Below, one piece after another: positions 7,737 through 14,524 of a stretch of DNA of 39,859 nucleotides. How positions within the stretch are numbered: the stretch's first letter is position 1; each line of letters starts with the position of its first letter. Position numbers and translations under genes: made by a program. Source of the stretch: Pandoraea sp. (GTDB lineage: Bacteria; Pseudomonadota; Gammaproteobacteria; Burkholderiales; Burkholderiaceae). The stretch lies in NCBI RefSeq assembly GCF_004297875.1, contig NZ_SCSK01000013.1, positions 1 through 39,859 on the forward strand, in the 5' to 3' direction. The notes beneath the pieces were generated by a model that made no database searches, had not been told where the DNA came from, and worked only from the letters and a program-made list of their open reading frames with translations.

Positions 7737-8762
7737 TCAAGACCCGCTTGCGGTCGCCGCATGATGTGTCGCGCGAGGCGACGCCGCGATGGCGCGGCCC
7801 AGCGCGCGGCCGCTTAGCCAGGCGCCTTCTACCTTGCCGCCGTGCAACCAGTCCCCGCACATGCCGAGACCCAGGTCGGCGTGCCACTGCATGCCCGGCG
7901 CGACGGCAGTTTCGGCGGTGGGCAGGTTGGCATAGCGCCAGCGGTGAATGCGCGCAACGATCGGCGGCGGTGCGCCCAGTTCGCTGAAGGCCTGCAGTAA
8001 CGCGCGCAGTACAGTGTCTGGCGAGTCGTCCTCGTGCGCGGTGCTCCATTCGGCCGACGCATGCAAAACCCAGCAGTGATTGGCGTTGCGGCCCGGCTTG
8101 CTGGCATTGCGCGCCACCCAGCGCAGCGGGCCCTGATTGACGAAAGCCGCATCGAATGGCAAAGACAGCGCGTTTTCATACTGCAGCATGGCGGCCCAGC
8201 AGGGTGTCATGACGACGGCGCCGGCCTTTGCGGCAAGCTCGGGCGCCGCGGGTCGCAGCAGGTCGGCGGCTTGCGGCGCGGGCATGGCAAGTACCACGCC
8301 GGCGAATCCCTGCTCGTGCCAGCCCCGTTCCGCGCTGTGAATTTGCCACACTTGTGCATCGCGCCGTATCGCATCGACGGTGCGCAGGCACTCGATCGGC
8401 AACCGTGTCGCCAGGTGTCGCGCCGGCGCGTTCATGGCGGGTACGCCGACATAGCGCCGCGGGTGTGGCGACGATGCGTCGGTTCGCGCCGGGATGATCG
8501 CCAGTTGCGGTTGCCATTGCGCCAACACGCCAGCGGCAAGCCAGCGCTCGACCTGTTGCGTGAATTCGGGGGTGCTCGCCGTGAAATACTGGGCGCCATG
8601 ATCCCACTGGCCGGTGCCCTCGCGCCGTGCGCTCATGCGCCCGCCCACGCCGCGGCTTTTGTCGAAAACACATACGCCAACGCCTGCCGCTTGCAGTTCA
8701 GTGGCGCAACTCATGCCGGCCATGCCGGCGCCGATCACGGCAAAAACGGGTGTCGAAGGCAT
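7737..8762 (-). CDS. FAD/NAD(P)-dependent amine-oxidase-like (renalase-like) oxidoreductase
   Basis: A 341-residue flavoprotein. The N-terminus has a Rossmann dinucleotide motif FAVIGAGMAGMSCATELQAA followed by the acidic end CVFDKSRGVGGRMSARR, typical of amine oxidase/protoporphyrinogen oxidase-like and renalase-like proteins; WDHGAQYFTA follows. The C-terminus holds GDWLHGGKVEGAWLSGRALG, the second FAD-contacting motif (G-x-x-x-G-A-x-x-S-G). The substrate is unknown. It is transcribed away from the MerR-type regulator across a 324-base AT-rich gap. In pseudomonads a similar flavoprotein is found near MerR-type light regulators and photolyase, as I recall, so a link to the neighbouring regulator is plausible but not shown. 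Confidence 0.85.
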   Translation of the reverse strand: MPSTPVFAVIGAGMAGMSCATELQAAGVGVCVFDKSRGVGGRMSARREGTGQWDHGAQYFTASTPEFTQQVERWLAAGVLAQWQPQLAIIPARTDASSPHPRRYVGVPAMNAPARHLATRLPIECLRTVDAIRRDAQVWQIHSAERGWHEQGFAGVVLAMPAPQAADLLRPAAPELAAKAGAVVMTPCWAAMLQYENALSLPFDAAFVNQGPLRWVARNASKPGRNANHCWVLHASAEWSTAHEDDSPDTVLRALLQAFSELGAPPPIVARIHRWRYANLPTAETAVAPGMQWHADLGLGMCGDWLHGGKVEGAWLSGRALGRAIAASPRATHHAATASGS

Positions 8763-9086
8763 AAAACGAGGTGGACTGGGTCAATGAGGGACGCGAGCCG
8801 GATGGCCGCGGGTAATGCGATGCAAGTGTATCGCAAATTGATGAAATTGAATTCATGACTCCATAAAATATGAGTCAACACATAAGATTGGTGAGAGTCA
8901 GATAACGTAAGTTATTTGCGAATTTGAAATTGATTATATTTATCTTGAAGATAGCCTGTTTTAATCGCTCGGAGACGGGAGGCGAACAATTCATATGTCC
9001 ACATTTTGTATCGAATTATCGTTGACACGATGAAACGAAATTGATAGTCTGCGGGCACTAGAGGGCTCACAAAGTTAGCAATCGCG
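8763..9086. other. AT-rich divergent intergenic region
   Basis: This 324-base gap between the flavoprotein gene and the MerR-type regulator holds no credible gene. It is much richer in A+T than its surroundings. It contains an inverted repeat TGACTC-N10-GAGTCA (8856-8861 and 8872-8877) and the regulator's promoter at 9022-9050 with an overlapping TCGTT-N10-AACGA repeat. Confidence 0.7.
9019..9050 (+). promoter_or_regulatory. Promoter and possible operator of the MerR-type regulator
   Basis: A perfect -35 TTGACA (9022-9027) is spaced 17 bases from TAGTCT (9045-9050). The -35 is embedded in the inverted repeat TCGTT (9019-9023) and AACGA (9034-9038), which could be an autoregulatory operator. 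The start codon lies 37 bases after the -10. Confidence 0.55.
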
Positions 9087-10082
9087 ATGGAACGAACCAA
9101 AACGGCGGTCACTGAAAGGACGCGCGGTTATCGAAGTGGCAAGGCTGCGCGCCTGGCCGGCATGCCGGTGACGACCCTGCGCATCTGGGAGCGCCGGTAC
9201 GGTATCGTTGCGCCACCGACCACGGCGTCCGGCCAGCGCCTCTATTCGGAAGACGATGTTCGGCGCCTGGTGCGAATCAAGGCGCTGGTCGATCGCGGTT
9301 ACGCGATCGGGTCGATAGCCAAGCTCGACGAGCAACAGCTCGCGGAGCTCGAGGCATCCAACAGCCAGCGCGCCATTCGCGCCCGCGCGGACGATGAGTC
9401 GGTGGTACTTGGTCTCGCGGTGATCGGTGACGTACTGCCCGAAAGGCTGGAAGAGTATGCCGGCGAACTTGGCCTGCATGGGTTGCAGGTGCGAGCCACC
9501 TACCCGTCCATCGGGGACTTCGAGGCGGCGCGCGCCCGAGGCGCGAGCGTCAATGCCCAGGTTTTGCTGGTCGAAGTGCCGGGGCTGTGGGACGAGACGG
9601 CCGAGCAGGTCCTGCGGATGACGCACGGCGGCGGATTTCGCGCTGCAGCGGTGATTTACCCATTTGGCTCGAACGGCGCGGCCGCTTCGCTGCAGCTTGC
9701 CGGCGTGCGCGTCTACCGTCGCCCCGGTAATCGGACCGAATTGCGGCAGTTGTTGAGCGATATGCGTCGCGAGTGCGAGCGCGATCGGGCCGTGTCGCTG
9801 GGCAGCGAGCGCTTGCGTCGCCGTTTTGACGATCGCCACCTTGCGATGCTGTCCGGTGGCGCCGCGTCGATCGCGTGCGAGTGCCCGCGCCATATCGTCG
9901 ATCTGATCATGCAGCTCGATGCGTTCGAGACATACAGCGATAATTGTGCAAACGACTCCCCTGTCGATCGGGTTTTGCATCGACTGCTGGGCGATATAGC
10001 GAATCACGCGCGGCACGCGTTTGAGAGTGCCTTGGAACAAATCGCCGCCGGACATGGCAATCCCGCGCCTGGCGGCGCATGA
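9087..10082 (+). CDS. MerR-family regulator with cobalamin-domain-like C-terminus (LitR/CarH-like, class lacking the B12 ligand)
   Basis: A 331-residue regulator. Residues about 11-80 form a MerR helix-turn-helix: YRSGKAARLAGMPVTTLRIW followed by ERRYGIVAPPTTASGQRLYS and EDDVRRLVRIKALVDRGYAI. The rest resembles the cobalamin-binding fold of LitR/CarH light regulators, with a Rossmann-like part starting VVLGLAVIGDVLPERLEEY, but the cobalt-ligating DxHxxG motif is absent. It is therefore more like the B12-independent class of LitR-type proteins known from Pseudomonas putida than like true CarH. It is followed 54 bases later by folE on the same strand. Probable role: repressor or activator of folE and of the divergent flavoprotein gene, possibly in response to light or redox; this is inference. 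Confidence 0.8.
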   Translation: MERTKTAVTERTRGYRSGKAARLAGMPVTTLRIWERRYGIVAPPTTASGQRLYSEDDVRRLVRIKALVDRGYAIGSIAKLDEQQLAELEASNSQRAIRARADDESVVLGLAVIGDVLPERLEEYAGELGLHGLQVRATYPSIGDFEAARARGASVNAQVLLVEVPGLWDETAEQVLRMTHGGGFRAAAVIYPFGSNGAAASLQLAGVRVYRRPGNRTELRQLLSDMRRECERDRAVSLGSERLRRRFDDRHLAMLSGGAASIACECPRHIVDLIMQLDAFETYSDNCANDSPVDRVLHRLLGDIANHARHAFESALEQIAAGHGNPAPGGA

Positions 10083-10136
10083 ATCAGCGCGACGCGCGGT
10101 TTGCGCGCCGTGCTCAACTCACCCAGGAGCCTGGTT

Positions 10137-10862
10137 ATGGATCTCATGGTGCAACCTCCCTCCGTCGCCGGCGAAGTCTGCGACGGCATCCCCCTGTCGC
10201 AGCGCATACGTCAACGGCTGATGAGCGCGGGAACGCGCTTTCACGCCAACGACAATATCTCGGCCTATCTTCGCGAAGGTGAACTCGACGCGTTGCAACA
10301 GGAGGTTGCGGACAAGCTGCAAGGCGTGCTGCGCTCACTGGTCATCGATGTCGAGAACGACCATAACTCGCGTGATACCGCGCGCCGGGTAGCCAAGATG
10401 TTCGTGCGGGAGGTGTTTGCCGGCCGCTATGAAACGGCGCCCGCCGTGACTGAGTTTCCCAATGTCGAGCGTTTGAGCGAGCTGATGATCATCGGCCCGA
10501 TCAGTGTGCGCAGCGCCTGTTCGCATCACCTGTGCCCGATCATGGGGCGTGTGTGGGTCGGCGTGATGCCGGACGAAAACTCGAATCTGATCGGTCTGTC
10601 GAAATACGCGCGGCTGGTCAATTGGGTCATGGCGCGTCCGCAGATTCAGGAAGAGGCGATTACGCAATTGGCCGACTTGCTCGAGGCGCGCCTGGCACCC
10701 GACGGACTGGCAATAGTGCTCGAGGCAGACCATTTCTGCATGCACTGGCGCGGCGTCAAGGACGACAATGCCAAGATGGTCAATAGTGTGATGCGCGGCG
10801 CGTTCCAGCGCGATCAGGCGCTGCGCCGGGAGTTTCTCTCCTTGCTCCCGGGGCGCGACTGA
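10137..10862 (+). CDS. folE: GTP cyclohydrolase I
   Basis: A 241-residue enzyme converting GTP to 7,8-dihydroneopterin triphosphate, first step of tetrahydrofolate or pterin cofactor synthesis. Zinc-binding and catalytic features are visible: SACSHHLCPIMGRVWVGVMP (Cys and two His), LIGLSKYARLVNWVMARPQI, and EADHFCMHWRGVKD carrying the second zinc cysteine. Near the N-terminus DHNSRDTARRVAKMFVREVF corresponds to the usual D-P-x-R-x-x-T-P-x-R-x-A region but without the TP, a divergent form. ATG 10137 is chosen for AGGAG seven bases upstream. It may form an operon with the MerR-type gene. Given the divergent sequence it may be a specialised second FolE, for example supplying pterin cofactor to a light or stress response, rather than the housekeeping copy. 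Confidence 0.92.
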   Translation: MDLMVQPPSVAGEVCDGIPLSQRIRQRLMSAGTRFHANDNISAYLREGELDALQQEVADKLQGVLRSLVIDVENDHNSRDTARRVAKMFVREVFAGRYETAPAVTEFPNVERLSELMIIGPISVRSACSHHLCPIMGRVWVGVMPDENSNLIGLSKYARLVNWVMARPQIQEEAITQLADLLEARLAPDGLAIVLEADHFCMHWRGVKDDNAKMVNSVMRGAFQRDQALRREFLSLLPGRD

Positions 10863-10873
10863 GACCGGCGAGC

Positions 10874-10895
10874 GGCCACGCGATGGCGCGTGGCC
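10874..10895. terminator. Terminator-like hairpin after folE
   Basis: A perfect nine-base stem GGCCACGCG (10874-10882) and CGCGTGGCC (10887-10895) with loop ATGG lies 12 bases after folE and before the convergent lipoprotein gene. There is no T tract on either strand, so intrinsic termination is doubtful; it could stabilise 3' ends in both directions. Confidence 0.5.
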
Positions 10896-10914
10896 TGCCT
10901 GTTGGCACCTGTCA

Positions 10915-11118
10915 TCAATGGTGCCAATCGCCCCGATGGTGCCAACCGCCACCGAAACCGACGCCGAAGGTCACGGTCGGCGGACCGTAATAGTAATTAT
11001 CGTAATAATTATAGCCATACCCGTAGGCGGGGGCCGGGGCATAGTATCCGTAAGGCGGTGCGACCACGCAACCGGCCAGTAAAGCCGTCAACGTCATAGC
11101 CGTCAGCAGTTTGATCAT
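10915..11118 (-). CDS. Small Tyr/Gly-rich lipoprotein
   Basis: A 67-residue predicted lipoprotein. The N-terminus MIKLLTAMTLTALLAGC is a type II signal peptide with lipobox LAGC (Cys17). The mature part, about 50 residues, is low-complexity and rich in Tyr, Gly and Pro (APPYGYYAPAPAYGYGYNYY) and ends in WHHRGDWHH. GGAGAG lies five bases before the ATG. Similar short Tyr/Gly-rich lipoproteins are widespread in Burkholderiales without known function. The His/Trp end could bind metal, but nothing else supports this. Confidence 0.8.
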   Translation of the reverse strand: MIKLLTAMTLTALLAGCVVAPPYGYYAPAPAYGYGYNYYDNYYYGPPTVTFGVGFGGGWHHRGDWHH

Positions 11119-11196
11119 GATTGCTCTCCAGTTCGACGGTTGGACTCGCCAGGCGGGCCTTGGTTGCGGGCACTGTGTCGAACCGGCGCCGGCGCA

Positions 11197-11922
11197 TCAG
11201 GCGCCGAGTGTCGGGGCGACCTGTTCGATGGCTTCGGCAAGCGCATCGGCATGCCGCGCTCCGCCGGCAAAACGGTGGCGGGTTCGTTGTCCCTGAATGA
11301 TCAGGTCAATGCCGTAGCAGTCGATGCCAAGCAACCGCACGTCGGGCGGCATGTGTGGCTTCGCGAGATTCACCAGTGCCGCTTCTTCGCTGTGAGTCAC
11401 TACCGGCAATGCGGCCCAGTCGTCGCGTGATAGCCAGCCCATGCGGCCGACGCCTTCGATGACTCTCGTCTGGAGTGGATTGAGCCGCACGAAAATGAAA
11501 TCCAGCGCGAGCAGTTCTCGCGCACCCGGCTGATAGCGCAGATAGCGTTCCAGAAAATCGAGCGGCGGTTCGAAGGGTTCCACTTCACCCGTGAGCGTCA
11601 GTCGCGGGGCCGCTTGCACGTCGGCTGCGCCGGGGTGCGCGACGAATAGACTGGCGCGCGGATCGGCCAGCAAGTTCTTGGTATGTTCGGCCAGTCTGCT
11701 GATGCACAGCACCGGGCGATGGTGCGCATCGGTGACATACGGTACGCCGGTGGCATACGGATAGCCAGGTAACGTGGCTGAGTGGGTGGCCAGGGTACCG
11801 TCGGGAGTTTCATGCAGCAAGGCAACGGCGTCTTCGATTGCGATATTCACGGGGGTAGGGGCCGCATGCCGCGGCAATTCTGCCGGAAGTGATATATCAC
11901 CACGGAATACCTCACTGCGCAA
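11197..11922 (-). CDS. HugZ-like pyridoxamine-phosphate-oxidase-fold protein
   Basis: About 241 residues with an N-terminal split-barrel flavin/heme-binding domain (PNPOx fold): DAVALLHETPDGTLATHSAT, GYPYATGVPYV, LCISRLAEHTKNLLADPRAS and RLTLTGEVEPF are the usual strands and helix. The C-terminal part (HSEEAALVNLAKPH, LLGIDCYGIDLIIQGQ) matches the DUF2470-type domain that binds heme in HugZ-like heme oxygenases. Likely cytoplasmic flavin- or heme-linked redox protein; heme degradation is possible but no heme uptake genes are nearby. The start is uncertain: the longest frame begins with TTG at 11922 and has a poor ribosome binding site, and a 12-base perfect palindrome (11889-11900) falls within the first codons, which would favour a later start. 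Confidence 0.82.
   Translation of the reverse strand: MRSEVFRGDISLPAELPRHAAPTPVNIAIEDAVALLHETPDGTLATHSATLPGYPYATGVPYVTDAHHRPVLCISRLAEHTKNLLADPRASLFVAHPGAADVQAAPRLTLTGEVEPFEPPLDFLERYLRYQPGARELLALDFIFVRLNPLQTRVIEGVGRMGWLSRDDWAALPVVTHSEEAALVNLAKPHMPPDVRLLGIDCYGIDLIIQGQRTRHRFAGGARHADALAEAIEQVAPTLGA
11889..11900. repeat. Perfect 12-base palindrome GTGATATATCAC
   Basis: The palindrome lies at the extreme 5' end of the HugZ-like gene, upstream of or within its first codons depending on the real start. It is a candidate operator for that gene. Confidence 0.45.
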
Positions 11923-11964
11923 TCAGGCTTTACCGGTGATGCGTATTGGATCGACGGAATGCCT

Positions 11965-11996
11965 AACAAAAACCCCCACCGCTGGCGGGTGGGGGT
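11965..11996 (-). terminator. Rho-independent terminator of the DUF4148 gene
   Basis: The arms ACCCCCACC (11972-11980) and GGTGGGGGT (11988-11996) pair perfectly around a seven-base loop. Read on the minus strand the stem is followed by TTTTTGTT (11972-11965). It lies about 80 bases after the DUF4148 stop, ahead of the HugZ-like gene. Two further hairpins lie between it and that stop: 12000-12026 (11-base stem with one G-T pair) and 12028-12043. Confidence 0.75.
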
Positions 11997-12075
11997 GGTC
12001 TCATGCGGGGGGAGACCCCGCGTGAGCACAGGCGCTGGCCTGTCGGGGTGTCGCGAAAGCCGCGACGGCGCTGCA

Positions 12076-12483
12076 TCAGGGTTGCGGCGAGATGCTGCCG
12101 TGATCGATGCTGGCGACCGTCAGCGCGCCGTTCTGTGCAAGCGCAGCGGGTTGCGCTACCGCCATGGCGCGTGGATACACGACGTCGTTTTGTTCCAGCA
12201 CGCCGGCCGCGCGCGCCTGAGCGAGTTCGACCTTGACGGCTGCACGGGGTTTGCCAGGGCCTTGGTCGGTCGAGTGCGGGTAGACGGCGTCGCTCGATAC
12301 CAGCAGACCTTGGGCCTGTGCCTGCGTCAGTTCAGCCTTGACCTGCGCGCGGCTGAGTACCGAGGCCGCGGGGATGCCGGCCAGTTGCGAACCATCGGGG
12401 TAAGCATCGCTGGCCATTGCGGAGCCGGCGGCACCGGCGAGCAAAGCGGACAGCAAGGCGGCGGCCAAAAGATTGCGTTTCAT
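12076..12483 (-). CDS. DUF4148 domain secreted protein
   Basis: A 135-residue exported protein. The N-terminus MKRNLLAAALLSALLAGAAG with the cleavage-like site SAMAS is a Sec signal peptide. The mature part has two copies of the short DUF4148 helix motif: VLSRAQVKAELTQAQAQGLL and, about 38 residues later, PRAAVKVELAQARAAGVLEQ, each followed by a Asp-x-VYP segment (SDAVYPHS and NDVVYPRA). The start at 12483 is used because AGGAG lies seven bases upstream; an ATG two codons earlier would leave only one base of spacing. DUF4148 proteins are common and numerous in Burkholderiaceae and of unknown function. A terminator lies downstream. Confidence 0.88.
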   Translation of the reverse strand: MKRNLLAAALLSALLAGAAGSAMASDAYPDGSQLAGIPAASVLSRAQVKAELTQAQAQGLLVSSDAVYPHSTDQGPGKPRAAVKVELAQARAAGVLEQNDVVYPRAMAVAQPAALAQNGALTVASIDHGSISPQP

Positions 12484-12624
12484 GATCATTCTCCTGTCTA
12501 TTCAAAAGGGGGCGATGTGTTTTCATCGTCGACAGGATCAGTCTATTGCGCCGCTGGTTGAAGAAAAACGGCCGCCAGCTCAATGGGTCATTTCATTTTT
12601 GGCAATAATGACGCGAGAAAAGAG

Positions 12625-13968
12625 TCAGGCGCTGGTGGTTTCACCGTCCTTGCGGGGTGGCGAAACCGAGTAGTTGTACCAGGCCCCGGCCGCCAGGCCG
12701 ATCGCGGCGAGGTCGTCGGCCTTGAGCGCGGGCAGCGGCTCGCAAGCGGCGGACATGGCGTCGTAATCGCCGGATTCGGTCGCCTCGGCAGCGTTGAGCA
12801 ATAGGCCGAGTTCCCCCTCGCGGTTGAGCACGGCGCGCCGGATGTTGGCGTCGATCGGCAGACGCTGCACGACATCGCTGGTTGCCTCACCATAGAGGAC
12901 GTAGATCAGCGAGAGCACGCCGGTGATGAAGGCGGTGTCACTAAAGCGTCCGTCGTTCGGTCGAATGCGGTTGGCGGTCAGTTCCATGAACCGCGCCCGT
13001 GTGCCGCACAGCTCGGCCAACGGATCGGCGCGCAGATTGAGTTGGTTGCCGTCGACGAACAGCAGCATTTGCGCCCAGCGCGCGACCTGGCGCGTGCCAA
13101 TGACGAGAATCGCGGTATGCAGGGATGAAATCGTTCGCGTCAGGCCGACGGCGCTGGAGTTGAGCAGGCGCAGCAGCTTGACGACCAGATCCGGATGCGC
13201 CTTGAGCTCGGCTTCGATTTCGGCGATGCTCGGCTCGCCGCTGAGCAGCACCAGCAGTCGCAACAGGGCGGTGCGCGAGGCGTTGGTTTTGCGCGAGGAG
13301 AGTACTTGAGGCTTGGCGAAGTAATAGCCCTGGAACATCTCGAAACCCATGCGCATCGCAATTTCATGGTCTTCCAGGGTTTCGATTTTTTCCGCCAGCA
13401 GGGCTTTGCCGTGCTGCTTGACCACCTTGACGAGCGCCTCGATCTCGTCGCGGGGGCACTGCAGGAAGTCGATTTTGACGATGTCGATATACGGGAGAAT
13501 TTCCTCGAAGCGGGGCGACAGGCGCGAGACGTCGTCCAGAGCGCAACGAAAACCCAGGCTGCGCAACGCCTGGCAACGATCGAGCAGCGCCTGATCGAAT
13601 TCCACCGTTTCGAGAATTTCCAGCACGAAGCGCTCGGGCGGCAGCAGTTCGATAATGTCGGACATCAGCATCGTCCGGTCGACATTCACGTAGCCGGTGT
13701 GTCCGCCTAGCGCCGCGTGGATGCCGACGTCGCCGAAGATGCGTGAAATCACGTGCGCCGTGGCCTCGGCGTCGTTCGTGACGACGGCGAAGTTGGCCAG
13801 GCTGGAACGAAACAGCAGCTCGAACGCGATCAGCGCGCCGCGGCCGTCCAGGATGGGCTGGCGCCCGAGGTAGACCTGTTCTTCGGCGGCGCCGGCGTCG
13901 TCGTCGGGTGTGGTCGCGGCGTTGGCGGCAGTCGCCTTGGGGCGTCCCGAAGAGCTAAAACGTTGCAT
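12625..13968 (-). CDS. Degenerate EAL plus HDOD signalling protein
   Basis: A 447-residue cytoplasmic protein of the YuxH type. Residues about 33-225 are an EAL-like domain (VYLGRQPILDGRGALIAFEL opening; LALDDVS-like FRCALDDVSRLSPRF; YIDIVKIDF; LLAEKIET; GFEMFQGYYFAKPQ). The catalytic EAL triplet is replaced by FEL and several metal ligands are lost, so c-di-GMP hydrolysis is unlikely. Residues about 235-420 are an HDOD domain (LLRLLNSSAVGLTRTISSLH, ILVIGTRQVARWAQMLLFV), a non-hydrolytic HD-like signalling module. ATG 13968 (MQRFSSSGRPK) is chosen; the frame continues upstream to 14046 without family-like sequence. It diverges from rpfR, and may act as a c-di-GMP sensor or adaptor. Confidence 0.87.
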   Translation of the reverse strand: MQRFSSSGRPKATAANAATTPDDDAGAAEEQVYLGRQPILDGRGALIAFELLFRSSLANFAVVTNDAEATAHVISRIFGDVGIHAALGGHTGYVNVDRTMLMSDIIELLPPERFVLEILETVEFDQALLDRCQALRSLGFRCALDDVSRLSPRFEEILPYIDIVKIDFLQCPRDEIEALVKVVKQHGKALLAEKIETLEDHEIAMRMGFEMFQGYYFAKPQVLSSRKTNASRTALLRLLVLLSGEPSIAEIEAELKAHPDLVVKLLRLLNSSAVGLTRTISSLHTAILVIGTRQVARWAQMLLFVDGNQLNLRADPLAELCGTRARFMELTANRIRPNDGRFSDTAFITGVLSLIYVLYGEATSDVVQRLPIDANIRRAVLNREGELGLLLNAAEATESGDYDAMSAACEPLPALKADDLAAIGLAAGAWYNYSVSPPRKDGETTSA

Positions 13969-14524
13969 CTGTCTATTAGGAAAAACCTTGCTATTGATAA
14001 CTATTGCGTACCTGCAACGGCGGCAATGCTTCCGTGCGCCGATCAAGCGCCAAGCCTTGCATCATAAGCCTATCGATCGCGTGAGCATAATGCATTTTCA
14101 AGGCAACATCGCGAAGAGCCGCACATGACAAGCCTTTGAGGCGGATTTGCCGCGGCCAATCCGCCCGCTGCGGGTTCCGCCGGCTTCGCCTTCAGGCCGG
14201 CCAATCCGCGGCTTGACGTCCCGTAATCCGAACATAACAGCGATATTCCGGCCGCGCAAATTTGCTAACATCAGCGGCAAAAAGCGAGGTTGTCACCGAT
14301 TTTTACAATTCCCTGCTAAGCTTAGGAATTATTGGCATTTTCCTTGACAGCAGGACATGAACGGCGAGTCTTCGACCGTCGTTGAAAAGGGTGCGCCGCC
14401 ACGGATTGCATCGCTGTCTTTCGGTCATTATTTGAATTGCTGCGCTTAACGAGAATAGTAGTTGTCCACGAACTTACAAACCAGCGTAACCGGCGAGGCA
14501 GGAAATCCTGCGCGGGGCTCATCC
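13969..14524. other. Divergent intergenic region between the EAL-HDOD gene and rpfR
   Basis: About 556 bases without a credible gene. It contains a hairpin cluster (14140-14165: GGCGGATT/AATCCGCC around a ten-base loop), a direct repeat GGCCAATCCGC at 14154-14164 and 14199-14209, and a nested palindrome AATTCC (14307-14312)/GGAATT (14325-14330) with the perfect CTAAGCTTAG (14316-14325) inside. A perfect -35 TTGACA at 14344-14349 lacks a good -10. This region presumably holds both promoters. Confidence 0.6.

Noticed and set aside
14344..14349. Perfect TTGACA upstream of rpfR as a promoter
   Set aside because: No acceptable -10 at 16-18 bases spacing, so not called as a promoter.
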